DNA of 64,000 bases from CAZAZQ01 sp964489705 (GTDB taxonomy: Bacteria; Zixibacteria; MSB-5A5; GN15; FEB-12): the NCBI GenBank assembly GCA_964489705.1, contig CAZAZQ010000007.1, forward strand, positions 91,207-155,206, read 5' to 3'. The translations under genes and the position numbers were made by a program. Below, one piece after another: positions 41,532 to 49,364 of the stretch; the stretch's first letter is position 1; each line of letters opens with the position of its first letter. The notes under the pieces were generated by a model. It was not told where the DNA came from, made no database searches, and saw only the letters and a list, made by a program, of their open reading frames with translations.

Positions 41532-41927
41532 TTACACCACCGCTAAGGCATCGATCTCGAGGCGTGCCCCTTTGGGAAGGTGTGCGACAATTGCCGTTGC
41601 CCGAGCCGGCGGGGTCTCCGAAAAGAAGGTTGCGTATACCTCGTTCATACCGGCAAAGTCATTGAGGTCAGTCAGGTAAATGGTCGTCTTGACGATATTG
41701 TTCATACTTGCCCCGGCTTCCGCAAGAACGGCTTCCAGGTTTTTCATGACGCGATGGGTCTGTTCTTGAATCGTCTCACCGACGATTTCGTTCGTTGCCG
41801 GGTCGAGCGGAATTTGCCCGGAGCAAAATATCATGCGGCTGCCGCCGGTGACATCAACGGCTTGAGAATACGGACCAACCGCCGCCGGGGCATGCTCGGT
41901 TTGGATTTTTTTCTTTATTATGCTCAT
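41532..41927 (-). CDS. ridA: RidA-family enamine/imine deaminase
   Basis: A 131-residue RidA (YjgF/YER057c/UK114) protein that hydrolyses reactive 2-aminoacrylate and related enamines made by PLP enzymes. Conserved Tyr20 is in GPYSQA, Arg109 in PPARATAIV, and Glu124 in ARLEIDALAVV. The length and GQIPLDPATNEIVG are typical. All active-site residues are present, so it should be a working deaminase rather than a divergent paralogue. It is convergent with the pilin operon. The start has CCTCC on the plus strand (AGGTGAGA on its own strand) seven bases before. Confidence 0.95.
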   Translation of the reverse strand: MSIIKKKIQTEHAPAAVGPYSQAVDVTGGSRMIFCSGQIPLDPATNEIVGETIQEQTHRVMKNLEAVLAEAGASMNNIVKTTIYLTDLNDFAGMNEVYATFFSETPPARATAIVAHLPKGARLEIDALAVV

Positions 41928-42113
41928 CTCACCTCCTGAATTTTGCCGCTTCGGTGTTTCCTTTTCCTCTAATCTTATGAAAAAGAGAGCAATTCAAAAG
42001 TGAAAATATGGGTGCAAAAAAATCTAAATATCTGCTTGCCTTGGGGGGGATGGTTTGTTACTCATTGCCTACCTTGAGAACCGGTAACCCTTAAATAAAT
42101 GAAGGAAGGACGG

Positions 42114-43304
42114 ATGTTCAAACTCACAGCCCTGAAGAAAGCGGAAAAAAAGGCACGTTTTCTCGTAGGTGCTCTGCTCCTCGTGGCGATGGGGACATTT
42201 CCCCAAACCGTTGCCGAAGCACGTTCCGAGACCGGCACTCACTCGGCGTTGCAAGGATTGACCTTCGGCAGCTTGGCGTATTTTGACTATTCGTCGGGAG
42301 AAAAACCGCTGCCCGACAGCAGCGTTTCTTATAATACTTTTACGTTGACTCGCGGCTATTTTACGGTTGTCAAACAGCTCCGTCCATGGTTGCGGGTGCG
42401 GACGACTCTTGATATTCATCAGAGAAGTGACGGAAACTATCAGGTTCGTCAAAAGTACTTGTATGCCGAATTACATCCGGGGGATGTCGGTATCTTTACC
42501 GACATGAGAGCGGAGATCGGGCTGGGACATGTTCCGTGGCTGGATTTCGAAGAACATATTAACCCATACCGCTGTCAAGGAACAATGGCGGTGGAGCGGG
42601 CGGGAATATTCAACTCCGCCGACTTCGGGGTGAGTCTTCGGGGGTATTTCGGAGGGAAACTTCCTGATGCCAAACAGAAAACGGGGAATAGTCATTACAC
42701 CGGTCGCTACGGCAGTTGGCATATCGGCGTGTACAACGGTGGCGGTTACCATGCGGTGGAGAAAAACTACGAAAAGGTTGGCGTATTTCGCCTGAGCTGG
42801 CGCCCGTTGCCGAGGGTAGTGCCCGGTTTGCAACTGAGCCTGTTCGGGCTTTTCGGGGAAGGGAATACTTCGGTGCAGCCGGATTATACCGCCAATATCG
42901 GCATGCTCAGTTATGAACATCCGGCATTGACGTTGACGGCACAGGTTCTTGAGACCCGAGGAAACGCCAAGGGCAGCTTTGTCGATTATACCGGGGCTTC
43001 TTTGAAAACCCGGGGCTGGTCGGTATTCGGAAATCTCAAGAGGGGCATTCATCGAAGAGTAGCGCTTTTTGCCCGCTATGATTATTTTGACGTCGATGTG
43101 GACAATCGCGTTGCCGAGAAGACCGCCTACACCATGGCTCTCGGCGGCTTGGTTTATAGAATTTATGAAGGGAATTTCCTTCTGCTTGCTTATGAAACCA
43201 CTGACTATGAGAGTGATTCCGGCGGGAAAGGGATGGCGCCGATTGTTGGAAACAATCTGGGTAAAGATTGGCGGGTGCAGGTGGTATATCAAATAAAGTT
43301 TTAG
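42114..43304 (+). CDS. Outer-membrane porin-like beta-barrel protein
   Basis: A 396-residue exported protein. A signal peptide (about 1-32, with FLVGALLLVAMGTFPQTVAEA) is followed by alternating beta strands rich in aromatic residues and the outer-membrane C-terminal signature ending VQVVYQIKF with a final Phe. Segments such as YNTFTLTRGYFTVVKQLRPW resemble the phosphate-selective porin O/P group. The ATG at 42114 has GGAAGGACGG directly before; the in-frame ATG at 42099 lacks a ribosome site. Substrate is unknown. It is upstream of the phosphatidyltransferase with an 87-base gap. Confidence 0.8.
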   Translation: MFKLTALKKAEKKARFLVGALLLVAMGTFPQTVAEARSETGTHSALQGLTFGSLAYFDYSSGEKPLPDSSVSYNTFTLTRGYFTVVKQLRPWLRVRTTLDIHQRSDGNYQVRQKYLYAELHPGDVGIFTDMRAEIGLGHVPWLDFEEHINPYRCQGTMAVERAGIFNSADFGVSLRGYFGGKLPDAKQKTGNSHYTGRYGSWHIGVYNGGGYHAVEKNYEKVGVFRLSWRPLPRVVPGLQLSLFGLFGEGNTSVQPDYTANIGMLSYEHPALTLTAQVLETRGNAKGSFVDYTGASLKTRGWSVFGNLKRGIHRRVALFARYDYFDVDVDNRVAEKTAYTMALGGLVYRIYEGNFLLLAYETTDYESDSGGKGMAPIVGNNLGKDWRVQVVYQIKF

Positions 43305-43391
43305 CGGAAGTCACATAAAAAGGAACGCCTGGTCGGATTGATTTGCTCCAGACCTTTTCCGACAAGGCGTAGAATATGCCGGTGCGTTAAG

Positions 43392-44048
43392 GTGAGTGTA
43401 AAATTCTCCGAGCTTTTTTACGCAGCCAATCTTCTGAGTCTGCTGCGGATTCTTCTGGTGCCGGTAATCGGCTATTTTCTCCGGCAAAATACGCCGCAAG
43501 CGACGGGGATAAGTCTGGCGCTTTTGGTTGTTGCCGGAATAACCGACGGCTTGGACGGCTACGTCGCTCGCAAGTTTCATCAAGTCAGCCAAACCGGATT
43601 GATACTCGATCCGCTGGCAGATAAGTTGTTGGCGGGGGGACTGGTGATACTGTTGGTGCTGATGCGGGAGATGCCGGTATGGCTGGCGGCGGTGATTGTG
43701 GGACGAGATCTGCTTATTGTGGGGGGAGGATTGCTGTTGCTTCGCGGTAAGAAAATCGTTGTCCCTTCCAACCTGACCGGCAAGTATGCCTTCGCCGCAA
43801 TCGCGGTACTGTTGGGCAGTTTTATTATTCGTTTTGACTTCGGGATTACCCTCCTCACCCCTATCGTGGTAGGGTTGAGCGGCTGGTCGTTGGTGAACTA
43901 CTTCCGCCTTTTCCTCCGGGTGAAAAAGGGAAATCCCATCATCCCCTTTGCCGACCGTCCGATATACCGAGCTCTCCGCATCCTCGTCACTACCGGCATT
44001 TCCGTGCTTTTCTTGTATCATTTGTTCCGCTTTTTTTCCCTTTCCTGA
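43392..44048 (+). CDS. CDP-alcohol phosphatidyltransferase
   Basis: An integral membrane enzyme of about 218 residues of the PgsA/CDP-alcohol phosphatidyltransferase family, which transfers a phosphatidyl group from CDP-diacylglycerol to an alcohol such as glycerol-3-phosphate. The full motif is present: DGLDGYVARKFHQVSQTG followed by LILDPLADK, giving the D-G-x2-D-G-x2-A-R-x8-G-x3-D-x3-D pattern with four aspartates. Multiple membrane helices follow. The start is uncertain: GTG at 43392 fits the family start (FSELFYAANLLSLLRILL), while the TTG at 43338 adds 18 unrelated residues. It may make phosphatidylglycerophosphate but a different head group is possible. Confidence 0.88.
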   Translation: MSVKFSELFYAANLLSLLRILLVPVIGYFLRQNTPQATGISLALLVVAGITDGLDGYVARKFHQVSQTGLILDPLADKLLAGGLVILLVLMREMPVWLAAVIVGRDLLIVGGGLLLLRGKKIVVPSNLTGKYAFAAIAVLLGSFIIRFDFGITLLTPIVVGLSGWSLVNYFRLFLRVKKGNPIIPFADRPIYRALRILVTTGISVLFLYHLFRFFSLS

Positions 44049-44302
44049 GAGCTATTTGGTGCGGGTCCTCTCCACTCAATCACCAAACTTCCCCTCATAT
44101 TTTTTTCCTCCTGACGGACCGGAACGCACCGGTTGGAAATAGCGGAAAAGAGGAGAAAAAGGGTGCCAGTGAAAAATAACGTAAATAGTTAACCAAAAAG
44201 TGCTTGACAAAATTGTTCGTGGATGTTTCTTGAGCCTTCAAAATTTGTGAAAACGGTCACGTATTGCGTAATGTGACGTAACGAGGATGATAGGTAGGAA
44301 CT

Positions 44303-44659
44303 ATGTCTCAGTATTTGGCTGTTTTGATGTTCATTGTTGCCGGTGCCGGAATCGTCCTGATTACTTTTTTTATCGCTCGATTGATTCGTCCTCACCACCC
44401 CTATCCCGAAAAGGATATCAACTACGAATGCGCCGAATTGCCGGTAGGCAGTTCGTGGATTCAGTTTAACAATCGGTTTTATATTTTCGCCTTGATTTTT
44501 GTCATTTTCGACGTCGAGGCGATTTTCTTATTCCCGTGGGCGGTCGCTTTTGGGAAGCTGGGGTTGTTTGCCTTGGTAGAAATGGTGATTTTCATCCTCA
44601 TCCTCTTTTTCGGTTTGTTTTACGCCTGGCGTAAAGGAGCGTTGAAGTGGGTCTTATAA
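44303..44659 (+). CDS. nuoA: NADH-quinone oxidoreductase subunit A
   Basis: A 118-residue membrane subunit of complex I with three helices. The family core is clear: PYPEKDINYECAELPVGS with the conserved Cys in the loop between helix 1 and 2, and FDVEAIFLFPWA in helix 2 with its two acidic residues. It opens an eleven-gene operon and overlaps nuoB by 13 bases. Upstream, a TTGACA at 44204-44209 could be a -35 box but no good -10 follows at 17 bases. Confidence 0.97.
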   Translation: MSQYLAVLMFIVAGAGIVLITFFIARLIRPHHPYPEKDINYECAELPVGSSWIQFNNRFYIFALIFVIFDVEAIFLFPWAVAFGKLGLFALVEMVIFILILFFGLFYAWRKGALKWVL

Positions 44660-45159
44660 AGAAAGTTCCGGTGTATGCGGAGAAAATCCCCGGGGGCGGC
44701 TTGATTGTGACGAGTTTGGAGACGGTGTTGCACCAAGCTCAAGCCAAGTCGCTGTGGTATCTGTTATTCGGAACGGCGTGTTGCGCTATCGAACTGATGT
44801 GTACCGGCGCTTCCCGGTTTGATTTCGACCGCTTGGGAATGATTTTCCGTCCCACCCCCCGTCAGGCGGATTTGATTATTGCGGCGGGTACGATTACCAA
44901 GAAAATGGCGCCCCGTTTGCGCCGTCTGTATGACCAGATGGCGGAGCCCCGTTATGTCATCGCGATGGGCGGGTGCACTATTAACGGCGGTCCTTTTTAC
45001 TATGACAGCTATTCGGTGGAGAAGGGGATTGACCATATCGTGCCGGTGGATATTTACATTCCCGGTTGTCCCCCTCGTCCCGAGTCGTTATTGGAAGGGT
45101 GTATTCACCTTCAAGAGAAAATAAAGAAGCAAAAGCTGACCGATTGGCAGGAAAAGTAG
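44647..45159 (+). CDS. nuoB: NADH-quinone oxidoreductase subunit B
   Basis: A 170-residue peripheral subunit that carries the terminal N2 cluster passing electrons to quinone. The cluster cysteines are C45 and C46 (GTACCAIEL), C110 (MGGCT) and C141 (PGCPPRP), the complete set. It uses a GTG start inside the end of nuoA (13-base overlap). The N-terminal IPGGGLIVTSLETVLHQAQA is typical of NuoB in the stand-alone (unfused) form. Confidence 0.97.
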   Translation: MGLIKKVPVYAEKIPGGGLIVTSLETVLHQAQAKSLWYLLFGTACCAIELMCTGASRFDFDRLGMIFRPTPRQADLIIAAGTITKKMAPRLRRLYDQMAEPRYVIAMGGCTINGGPFYYDSYSVEKGIDHIVPVDIYIPGCPPRPESLLEGCIHLQEKIKKQKLTDWQEK

Positions 45160-45160
45160 C

Positions 45161-45631
45161 GTGACGAAGGATGAACTGAAAGCATACGTGGCGGAGCATT
45201 TCGGCGACCGGATGAAGCCGTTGGATACCGGGCGGTACGATCCGATGTTCCAGGTCGAAGCCGACCGGTTGTTGGAAGTGGCGCAGGCGTTACGCGACGA
45301 CGAAAACCTGAAGTTCGATTACCTGTGCAATTTAGCGGGGGTGGATACGACCGAGCATTTTGAGGTCGTCTACAATATCGCTTCCGTGACCAAGAACCTC
45401 CGCTTGGATTTCAAAGTCATCCTTCCGCGCGATAACGCTGAAATCGAGTCGGTACAGAAAATTTGGCCCGCCGCCAACTGGTACGAGCGGGAAATGTGGG
45501 AGTTGTTCGGAATTAACGTTCTCAATCACGGCAACTTGAAGCGGTTTTTATTGCCCGATGATTGGGATCAGGGATTCCCGATGCGCAAGGATTGGGATGC
45601 GCCCGACTTCAAGCGGATGCCGGAGTTGTAA
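45161..45631 (+). CDS. nuoC: NADH-quinone oxidoreductase subunit C
   Basis: A 156-residue peripheral subunit in the 30-kDa family. The signature region W-Y-E-R-E-M-W-E-L-F-G-I is present near 115, followed by HGNLKRFLLPDDW. GTG start one base after the nuoB stop. It helps shape the quinone-reaction module with NuoD; it is a separate gene here, not fused to nuoD as in some enterobacteria. Confidence 0.96.
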   Translation: MTKDELKAYVAEHFGDRMKPLDTGRYDPMFQVEADRLLEVAQALRDDENLKFDYLCNLAGVDTTEHFEVVYNIASVTKNLRLDFKVILPRDNAEIESVQKIWPAANWYEREMWELFGINVLNHGNLKRFLLPDDWDQGFPMRKDWDAPDFKRMPEL

Positions 45632-45633
45632 GC

Positions 45634-46740
45634 ATGGCTGAGTTGAAGACCGAAGAGTTTCTGGTCAATATGGGTCCGCACCACCCCTCGACCCACGGGG
45701 TGTGCCGCTTGATATTGACGATGGACGGAGAGAAAGTCGTCAAGATTGAGCCGGTTATCGGGTATCTCCACCGTGCCATCGAGAAGATTTGCGAAAACCG
45801 CACGTACGCCCAGTGCATTCCCTTGATGGACCGATTCGAATATGTTACCTCGATGTCGACCAACTATGTCTTCTCCTTGGCGGTGGAGCGGCTGGCGGAA
45901 ATCGAGGTCCCCGAGCGTGCCGAGTATCTGCGGGTCATTATGTTGGAATTGAACCGCATTGCCTCTCACTTGCTTTTTTACGGCGTCACGGCGATGGACA
46001 TCGGTGCTTATACGCCGTTCCTTTATGGCTTGCGGGAGCGGGAGCTTATCGTCGACTTGTTCGAAATGACCTGCGGGCAGCGCTTGACCTACAATTATAT
46101 TCGTATCGGCGGCGTTTCTCGCGACATTCCCAAGGAGTTTATCCCTCAGTGCCGTGAAGCCATCAAGATTATCGGACAGAAGCTCTCGGATTATGAAGGT
46201 TTGCTCAACGAGAACCCGATTTGGCTCAAACGGACGAAGGGGTTAGCCGTGCTCCCTGCGGATCTGGCGATTGCCTACGGTGTTTCCGGTCCGGTGTTGC
46301 GTGCCTCGGGGGTCAAGTATGACATCCGTCGCAATGATCCGTACGGTATTTACGACAAATTTGACTTCCAAATTCCGGTGCGTTACAACGGTGACTGTTA
46401 CGACCGGTACTTGCTCCGTTTGGATGAGATAAAGCAGTCGATTCGGATTGTTGAGCAAGCCCTTGACGGACTGCCGGAAGGGGAAGTCAAGAACAAGAAA
46501 ATCAAAGCGGGTTTCAAACCGCCCGCAGGAGAAGTGTACGCCCGCATTGAAAACTCGCGGGGTGAGATGGGAGTATATCTTGTCTCCGACGGTTCGAAAA
46601 AGCCGCTTCGGGTGAAGTTGCGGGGAGGCTCGTATAATCAGCTTCAAGTTTTCCCGGCGTACGGAGCGGATATGCTCATTGCTGATATTGTCGCAAACTT
46701 TGCCACCCTTGATATTATTATGCCGGAGGTGGATCGGTGA
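45634..46740 (+). CDS. nuoD: NADH-quinone oxidoreductase subunit D
   Basis: A 368-residue 49-kDa-type subunit that builds the quinone pocket next to NuoB. The start at 45634 gives MAELKTEEFLVNMGPHHPST, with the quinone-contact HHPSTHG loop; the longer in-frame extension overlaps nuoC and is not homologous. GYLHRAIEK and NRIASHL are conserved, and the end TLDIIMPEVDR matches the family. It overlaps nuoH by four bases (GTGA). Confidence 0.97.
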   Translation: MAELKTEEFLVNMGPHHPSTHGVCRLILTMDGEKVVKIEPVIGYLHRAIEKICENRTYAQCIPLMDRFEYVTSMSTNYVFSLAVERLAEIEVPERAEYLRVIMLELNRIASHLLFYGVTAMDIGAYTPFLYGLRERELIVDLFEMTCGQRLTYNYIRIGGVSRDIPKEFIPQCREAIKIIGQKLSDYEGLLNENPIWLKRTKGLAVLPADLAIAYGVSGPVLRASGVKYDIRRNDPYGIYDKFDFQIPVRYNGDCYDRYLLRLDEIKQSIRIVEQALDGLPEGEVKNKKIKAGFKPPAGEVYARIENSRGEMGVYLVSDGSKKPLRVKLRGGSYNQLQVFPAYGADMLIADIVANFATLDIIMPEVDR

Positions 46741-47807
46741 CCTTTTGGACGATAGCGACTTTGGAACTGTATCCGATTTTTCATTGGCTTGGCGAAAAGC
46801 TGAACTCTCTCGGTTTGCCCTCGGCATGGGTCGACCCTATCCGGTACGCGATTCTCGGCGCACTGGTCTTTGGGGTGTTGTCGGTGATTGCGCTGTATTT
46901 GGTCTGGTGGGAACGGAAAATCGCCGCCCATGTCCAGCAGCGATTCGGTCCGATGCGTCACGGGTGGCACGGCTGGTACCAAACCATTATGGATGCGATA
47001 AAGCTTTTGCAGAAAGAAGACATCCGCGTCAAGACCCGCGACAAGGTGGTTTTCTTCTGGGCGCCGGTGGTGTGCTTTGTTGCCGCTTTCCTGGCGTATA
47101 TTGTCATGCCGTGGGGAAAAAATCTTATCGTGGCAGACCTCAATATCGGCATTTTGTACATTCTGGCGGTGACCACCTTCACCGTCATTTCTCTTCTTAT
47201 GGCGGGGTGGGGTTCGAACAATAAATATGCTCTCTTGGGCGGGATGCGTTCCGCCGCGCAGGTGGTGAGCTATGAAGTCCCCATGGTCGCGTCCATTTTG
47301 ACGGTGATTATTTATGTCGGCTCGCTTTCGATGGTAGACATCGTCGAATCGCAGTCCGGGTTGCTCTTCAACTGGTTTATTTTCCGGGTGCCGTTCGGAC
47401 CGATTGCCTTTTTGACCTACATCACCGCTGCCACTGCGGAGGTGAACCGTACTCCCTTCGACATTCCGGAAGCCGAGCAGGAACTGGTCGCCGGGTATAA
47501 CATCGAGTATTCTGGAATGAAATTCGCCATGTTCTTCTTGGCGGAATTCGTGAATATGTTTACCGTCTCGGCAATTGCCACCACCCTCTTTTTGGGCGGG
47601 TGGAACGGCTGGTCGTTCATCCCTTCGTGGGTATGGTTCTTGGGGAAGACCTTGCTGATGGTCTTGTTGCTCATGTTGTTCCGTTGGACTTACCCGCGCT
47701 TGCGGGTCGACCAGTTGATGGAGTTTGCGTGGAAGTTTTTGGTGCCGGTGACGTTCGCCAATCTCATTGTGGCGGGATTGTTCAAGTATTTCGGGTGGTA
47801 TTGGTAG
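46737..47807 (+). CDS. nuoH: NADH-quinone oxidoreductase subunit H
   Basis: A 356-residue membrane subunit that links the quinone site to the membrane arm. It has about eight helices, the conserved loop RFGPMRHGWHGWYQTIMDAI, and the TPFDIPEAEQELVAGYNIEY motif that starts the E-channel. GTG start in a four-base overlap with nuoD. No unusual change is visible in the key loops. Confidence 0.97.
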   Translation: MTFWTIATLELYPIFHWLGEKLNSLGLPSAWVDPIRYAILGALVFGVLSVIALYLVWWERKIAAHVQQRFGPMRHGWHGWYQTIMDAIKLLQKEDIRVKTRDKVVFFWAPVVCFVAAFLAYIVMPWGKNLIVADLNIGILYILAVTTFTVISLLMAGWGSNNKYALLGGMRSAAQVVSYEVPMVASILTVIIYVGSLSMVDIVESQSGLLFNWFIFRVPFGPIAFLTYITAATAEVNRTPFDIPEAEQELVAGYNIEYSGMKFAMFFLAEFVNMFTVSAIATTLFLGGWNGWSFIPSWVWFLGKTLLMVLLLMLFRWTYPRLRVDQLMEFAWKFLVPVTFANLIVAGLFKYFGWYW

Positions 47808-47820
47808 GATAGGCGGAACT

Positions 47821-48549
47821 ATGAAGGTATTGAAAGACTTGAAAGAACTGGCTCGCGGGCTGACCATTACCGGTAAGCATCTGGGGACGCACGCCATTAC
47901 CATCCAGTATCCCGAAGAAAAGAGAACGTTGCCGGAGCGTTCCCGCGGCATAGTTGTACTTTTGTCGGACAAGGAAACCGGCGAGCTCAATTGCACGGCG
48001 TGCCTCCTGTGTGAAAAAGCCTGCCCCTGCCGAGCGATACAGATTACGGCGCCGCGCAACCCCGAAACGAAAAAACGGGAACTCCAGCAGTTTATCGTTG
48101 ACCATACCATCTGTTGTTTCTGCGGCTTGTGCGAGGAAGCCTGCAACTTCTCCGCCATCAAGTTGGCAACCAAGTACGAGTTTTCCACGGAGAACAAAGA
48201 AGACCTCATCTGGGATATCAAAAAGCTGCAGGAAGTCGGGCTGGATGTTCCGTACGAAGATACCCGCAAAAAGAAACAGCCGGCGGCAGCCAAGTCGGCA
48301 GCGGCTGCCAAGCCAGCCGGGGCGAAGCCTGCTGCGGCAGACAAATCGGCTGTGAAAAAGACACCGACGGAAAAAGCTCCTTCCGCCAAAGCCGCCGAAT
48401 CTCCCGCCGCCAAGGAGGACGCGAAGGACAAACCTCCGGAGAAAAAGGCTCCTGAAACGGAAGCTCCTTCCGGCGGTGAGTCGAAAAAGGCACCGGAAGA
48501 GTCAAAGACGGAAAAGCATGATGGTGAGAAGAAGGAGGGTGAGGCGTAG
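47821..48549 (+). CDS. nuoI: NADH-quinone oxidoreductase subunit I with long charged tail
   Basis: A 242-residue peripheral subunit with two [4Fe-4S] clusters: C58, C61, C64 and C68 (CTACLLCEKACP) and C98, C101, C104 and C108 (CCFCGLCEEACN, where Asn replaces the usual Pro). The core ends near residue 150. Beyond this lies a 92-residue tail made almost wholly of Lys, Ala, Pro, Glu and Ser (KPAAADKSAVKKTPTEKAPS and similar), which common NuoI proteins lack. The tail looks disordered. NuoI normally passes electrons from NuoG to NuoB; with no nuoEFG here, the tail may help dock an alternative donor, which is inference. GGCGGAACT precedes the ATG. Confidence 0.95.
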   Translation: MKVLKDLKELARGLTITGKHLGTHAITIQYPEEKRTLPERSRGIVVLLSDKETGELNCTACLLCEKACPCRAIQITAPRNPETKKRELQQFIVDHTICCFCGLCEEACNFSAIKLATKYEFSTENKEDLIWDIKKLQEVGLDVPYEDTRKKKQPAAAKSAAAAKPAGAKPAAADKSAVKKTPTEKAPSAKAAESPAAKEDAKDKPPEKKAPETEAPSGGESKKAPEESKTEKHDGEKKEGEA

Positions 48550-48551
48550 CG

Positions 48552-49058
48552 ATGGAACAGGCAACCGTAGGTCCCGTTTTCTGGATATTGTCGTTTGTGA
48601 TGCTGGTTTCTGCCTTTATGGTAGTGAGCTTGAAAAATCTTTTTCACTGCGCCTTGTTCCTTATTCTCTGCCTGTTCAGTGTGGCGGGATTGTTCGTTTT
48701 GTTAGGCGCCGAGTTTTTGGCGGCGGCACAGGTGCTCATATATATCGGGGCAGTGGCGGTTTTGATGATTTTCGCCATTATGTTGACGCACAACTTGGCG
48801 GATAGAAAAATCGTTCAGACCAACGAAAATGCGTTGGTCGCTTTCTTTGTGGCGGTGATGTTCGGATTTACGGCGGTGTTGCTCATCAGCAATACTCATG
48901 TCTGGCGGATGGCGGCGGAAGGTCCTCCCGCGGATAATACTTTGCACATCGGACGGTTTCTGATGACGGACTTTATGTTGCCGTTTGAAGTGGTGTCGGT
49001 ATTGTTGTTGGCAGCCTTAATCGGTGCGATTGTCTTGGCGCGAAAGGAGCGGTCGTAA
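48552..49058 (+). CDS. nuoJ: NADH-quinone oxidoreductase subunit J
   Basis: A 168-residue membrane subunit with five helices. HCALFLILCLFSVAGLFVLL and GAVAVLMIFAIMLTHNL match the core of the family. It starts two bases after the nuoI stop and overlaps nuoK by one base (TAATG). The C-terminal segment is shorter than in some NuoJ proteins. Confidence 0.95.
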   Translation: MEQATVGPVFWILSFVMLVSAFMVVSLKNLFHCALFLILCLFSVAGLFVLLGAEFLAAAQVLIYIGAVAVLMIFAIMLTHNLADRKIVQTNENALVAFFVAVMFGFTAVLLISNTHVWRMAAEGPPADNTLHIGRFLMTDFMLPFEVVSVLLLAALIGAIVLARKERS

Positions 49059-49357
49059 TGTTTTACTATCTGGCTCTGGCGGCGGTGTTGTTCTCAATCG
49101 GGTTGTATGGAGTGATTACGCGCCGGAATGCGATCGGTATTTTGATGTCACTGGAGCTGATGTTCAACGCCGCCAATATAAATTTTGTGACGTTCAATAA
49201 GTTTATTGTCTCGGACGGCCTCGCCGGGCAGATTTTCGCCGTCTTCATTATTGTCATTGCCGCCGCCGAAGCGACGGTCGGTTTGGCGATTGTGCTGCTG
49301 ATTTATCGCAACTGGCGAGGGATAAATATGGACCGTATCAATATTATGAAATGGTAG
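49058..49357 (+). CDS. nuoK: NADH-quinone oxidoreductase subunit K
   Basis: A 99-residue membrane subunit with three helices. The conserved acidic residues of the proton path are visible in SLELMFNAANINFVTFNK (helix 2) and IAAAEATVGLAIVLLIYRN (helix 3). Homologous to MrpC. It follows nuoJ with a one-base overlap and precedes nuoL by seven bases. Confidence 0.97.
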   Translation: MFYYLALAAVLFSIGLYGVITRRNAIGILMSLELMFNAANINFVTFNKFIVSDGLAGQIFAVFIIVIAAAEATVGLAIVLLIYRNWRGINMDRINIMKW

Positions 49358-49364
49358 GACGCTC

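Noticed and set aside
44204..44232. TTGACA as a promoter for the nuo operon
   Set aside because: The -35 match is perfect but 17 bases later the sequence is TTCTTG, a poor -10. Kept only as a remark.
46644..48647. 667-residue open frame on the minus strand across nuoD, nuoH and nuoI
   Set aside because: It lies opposite proven complex I genes; its low-complexity runs are reflections of the NuoI tail and codon bias.
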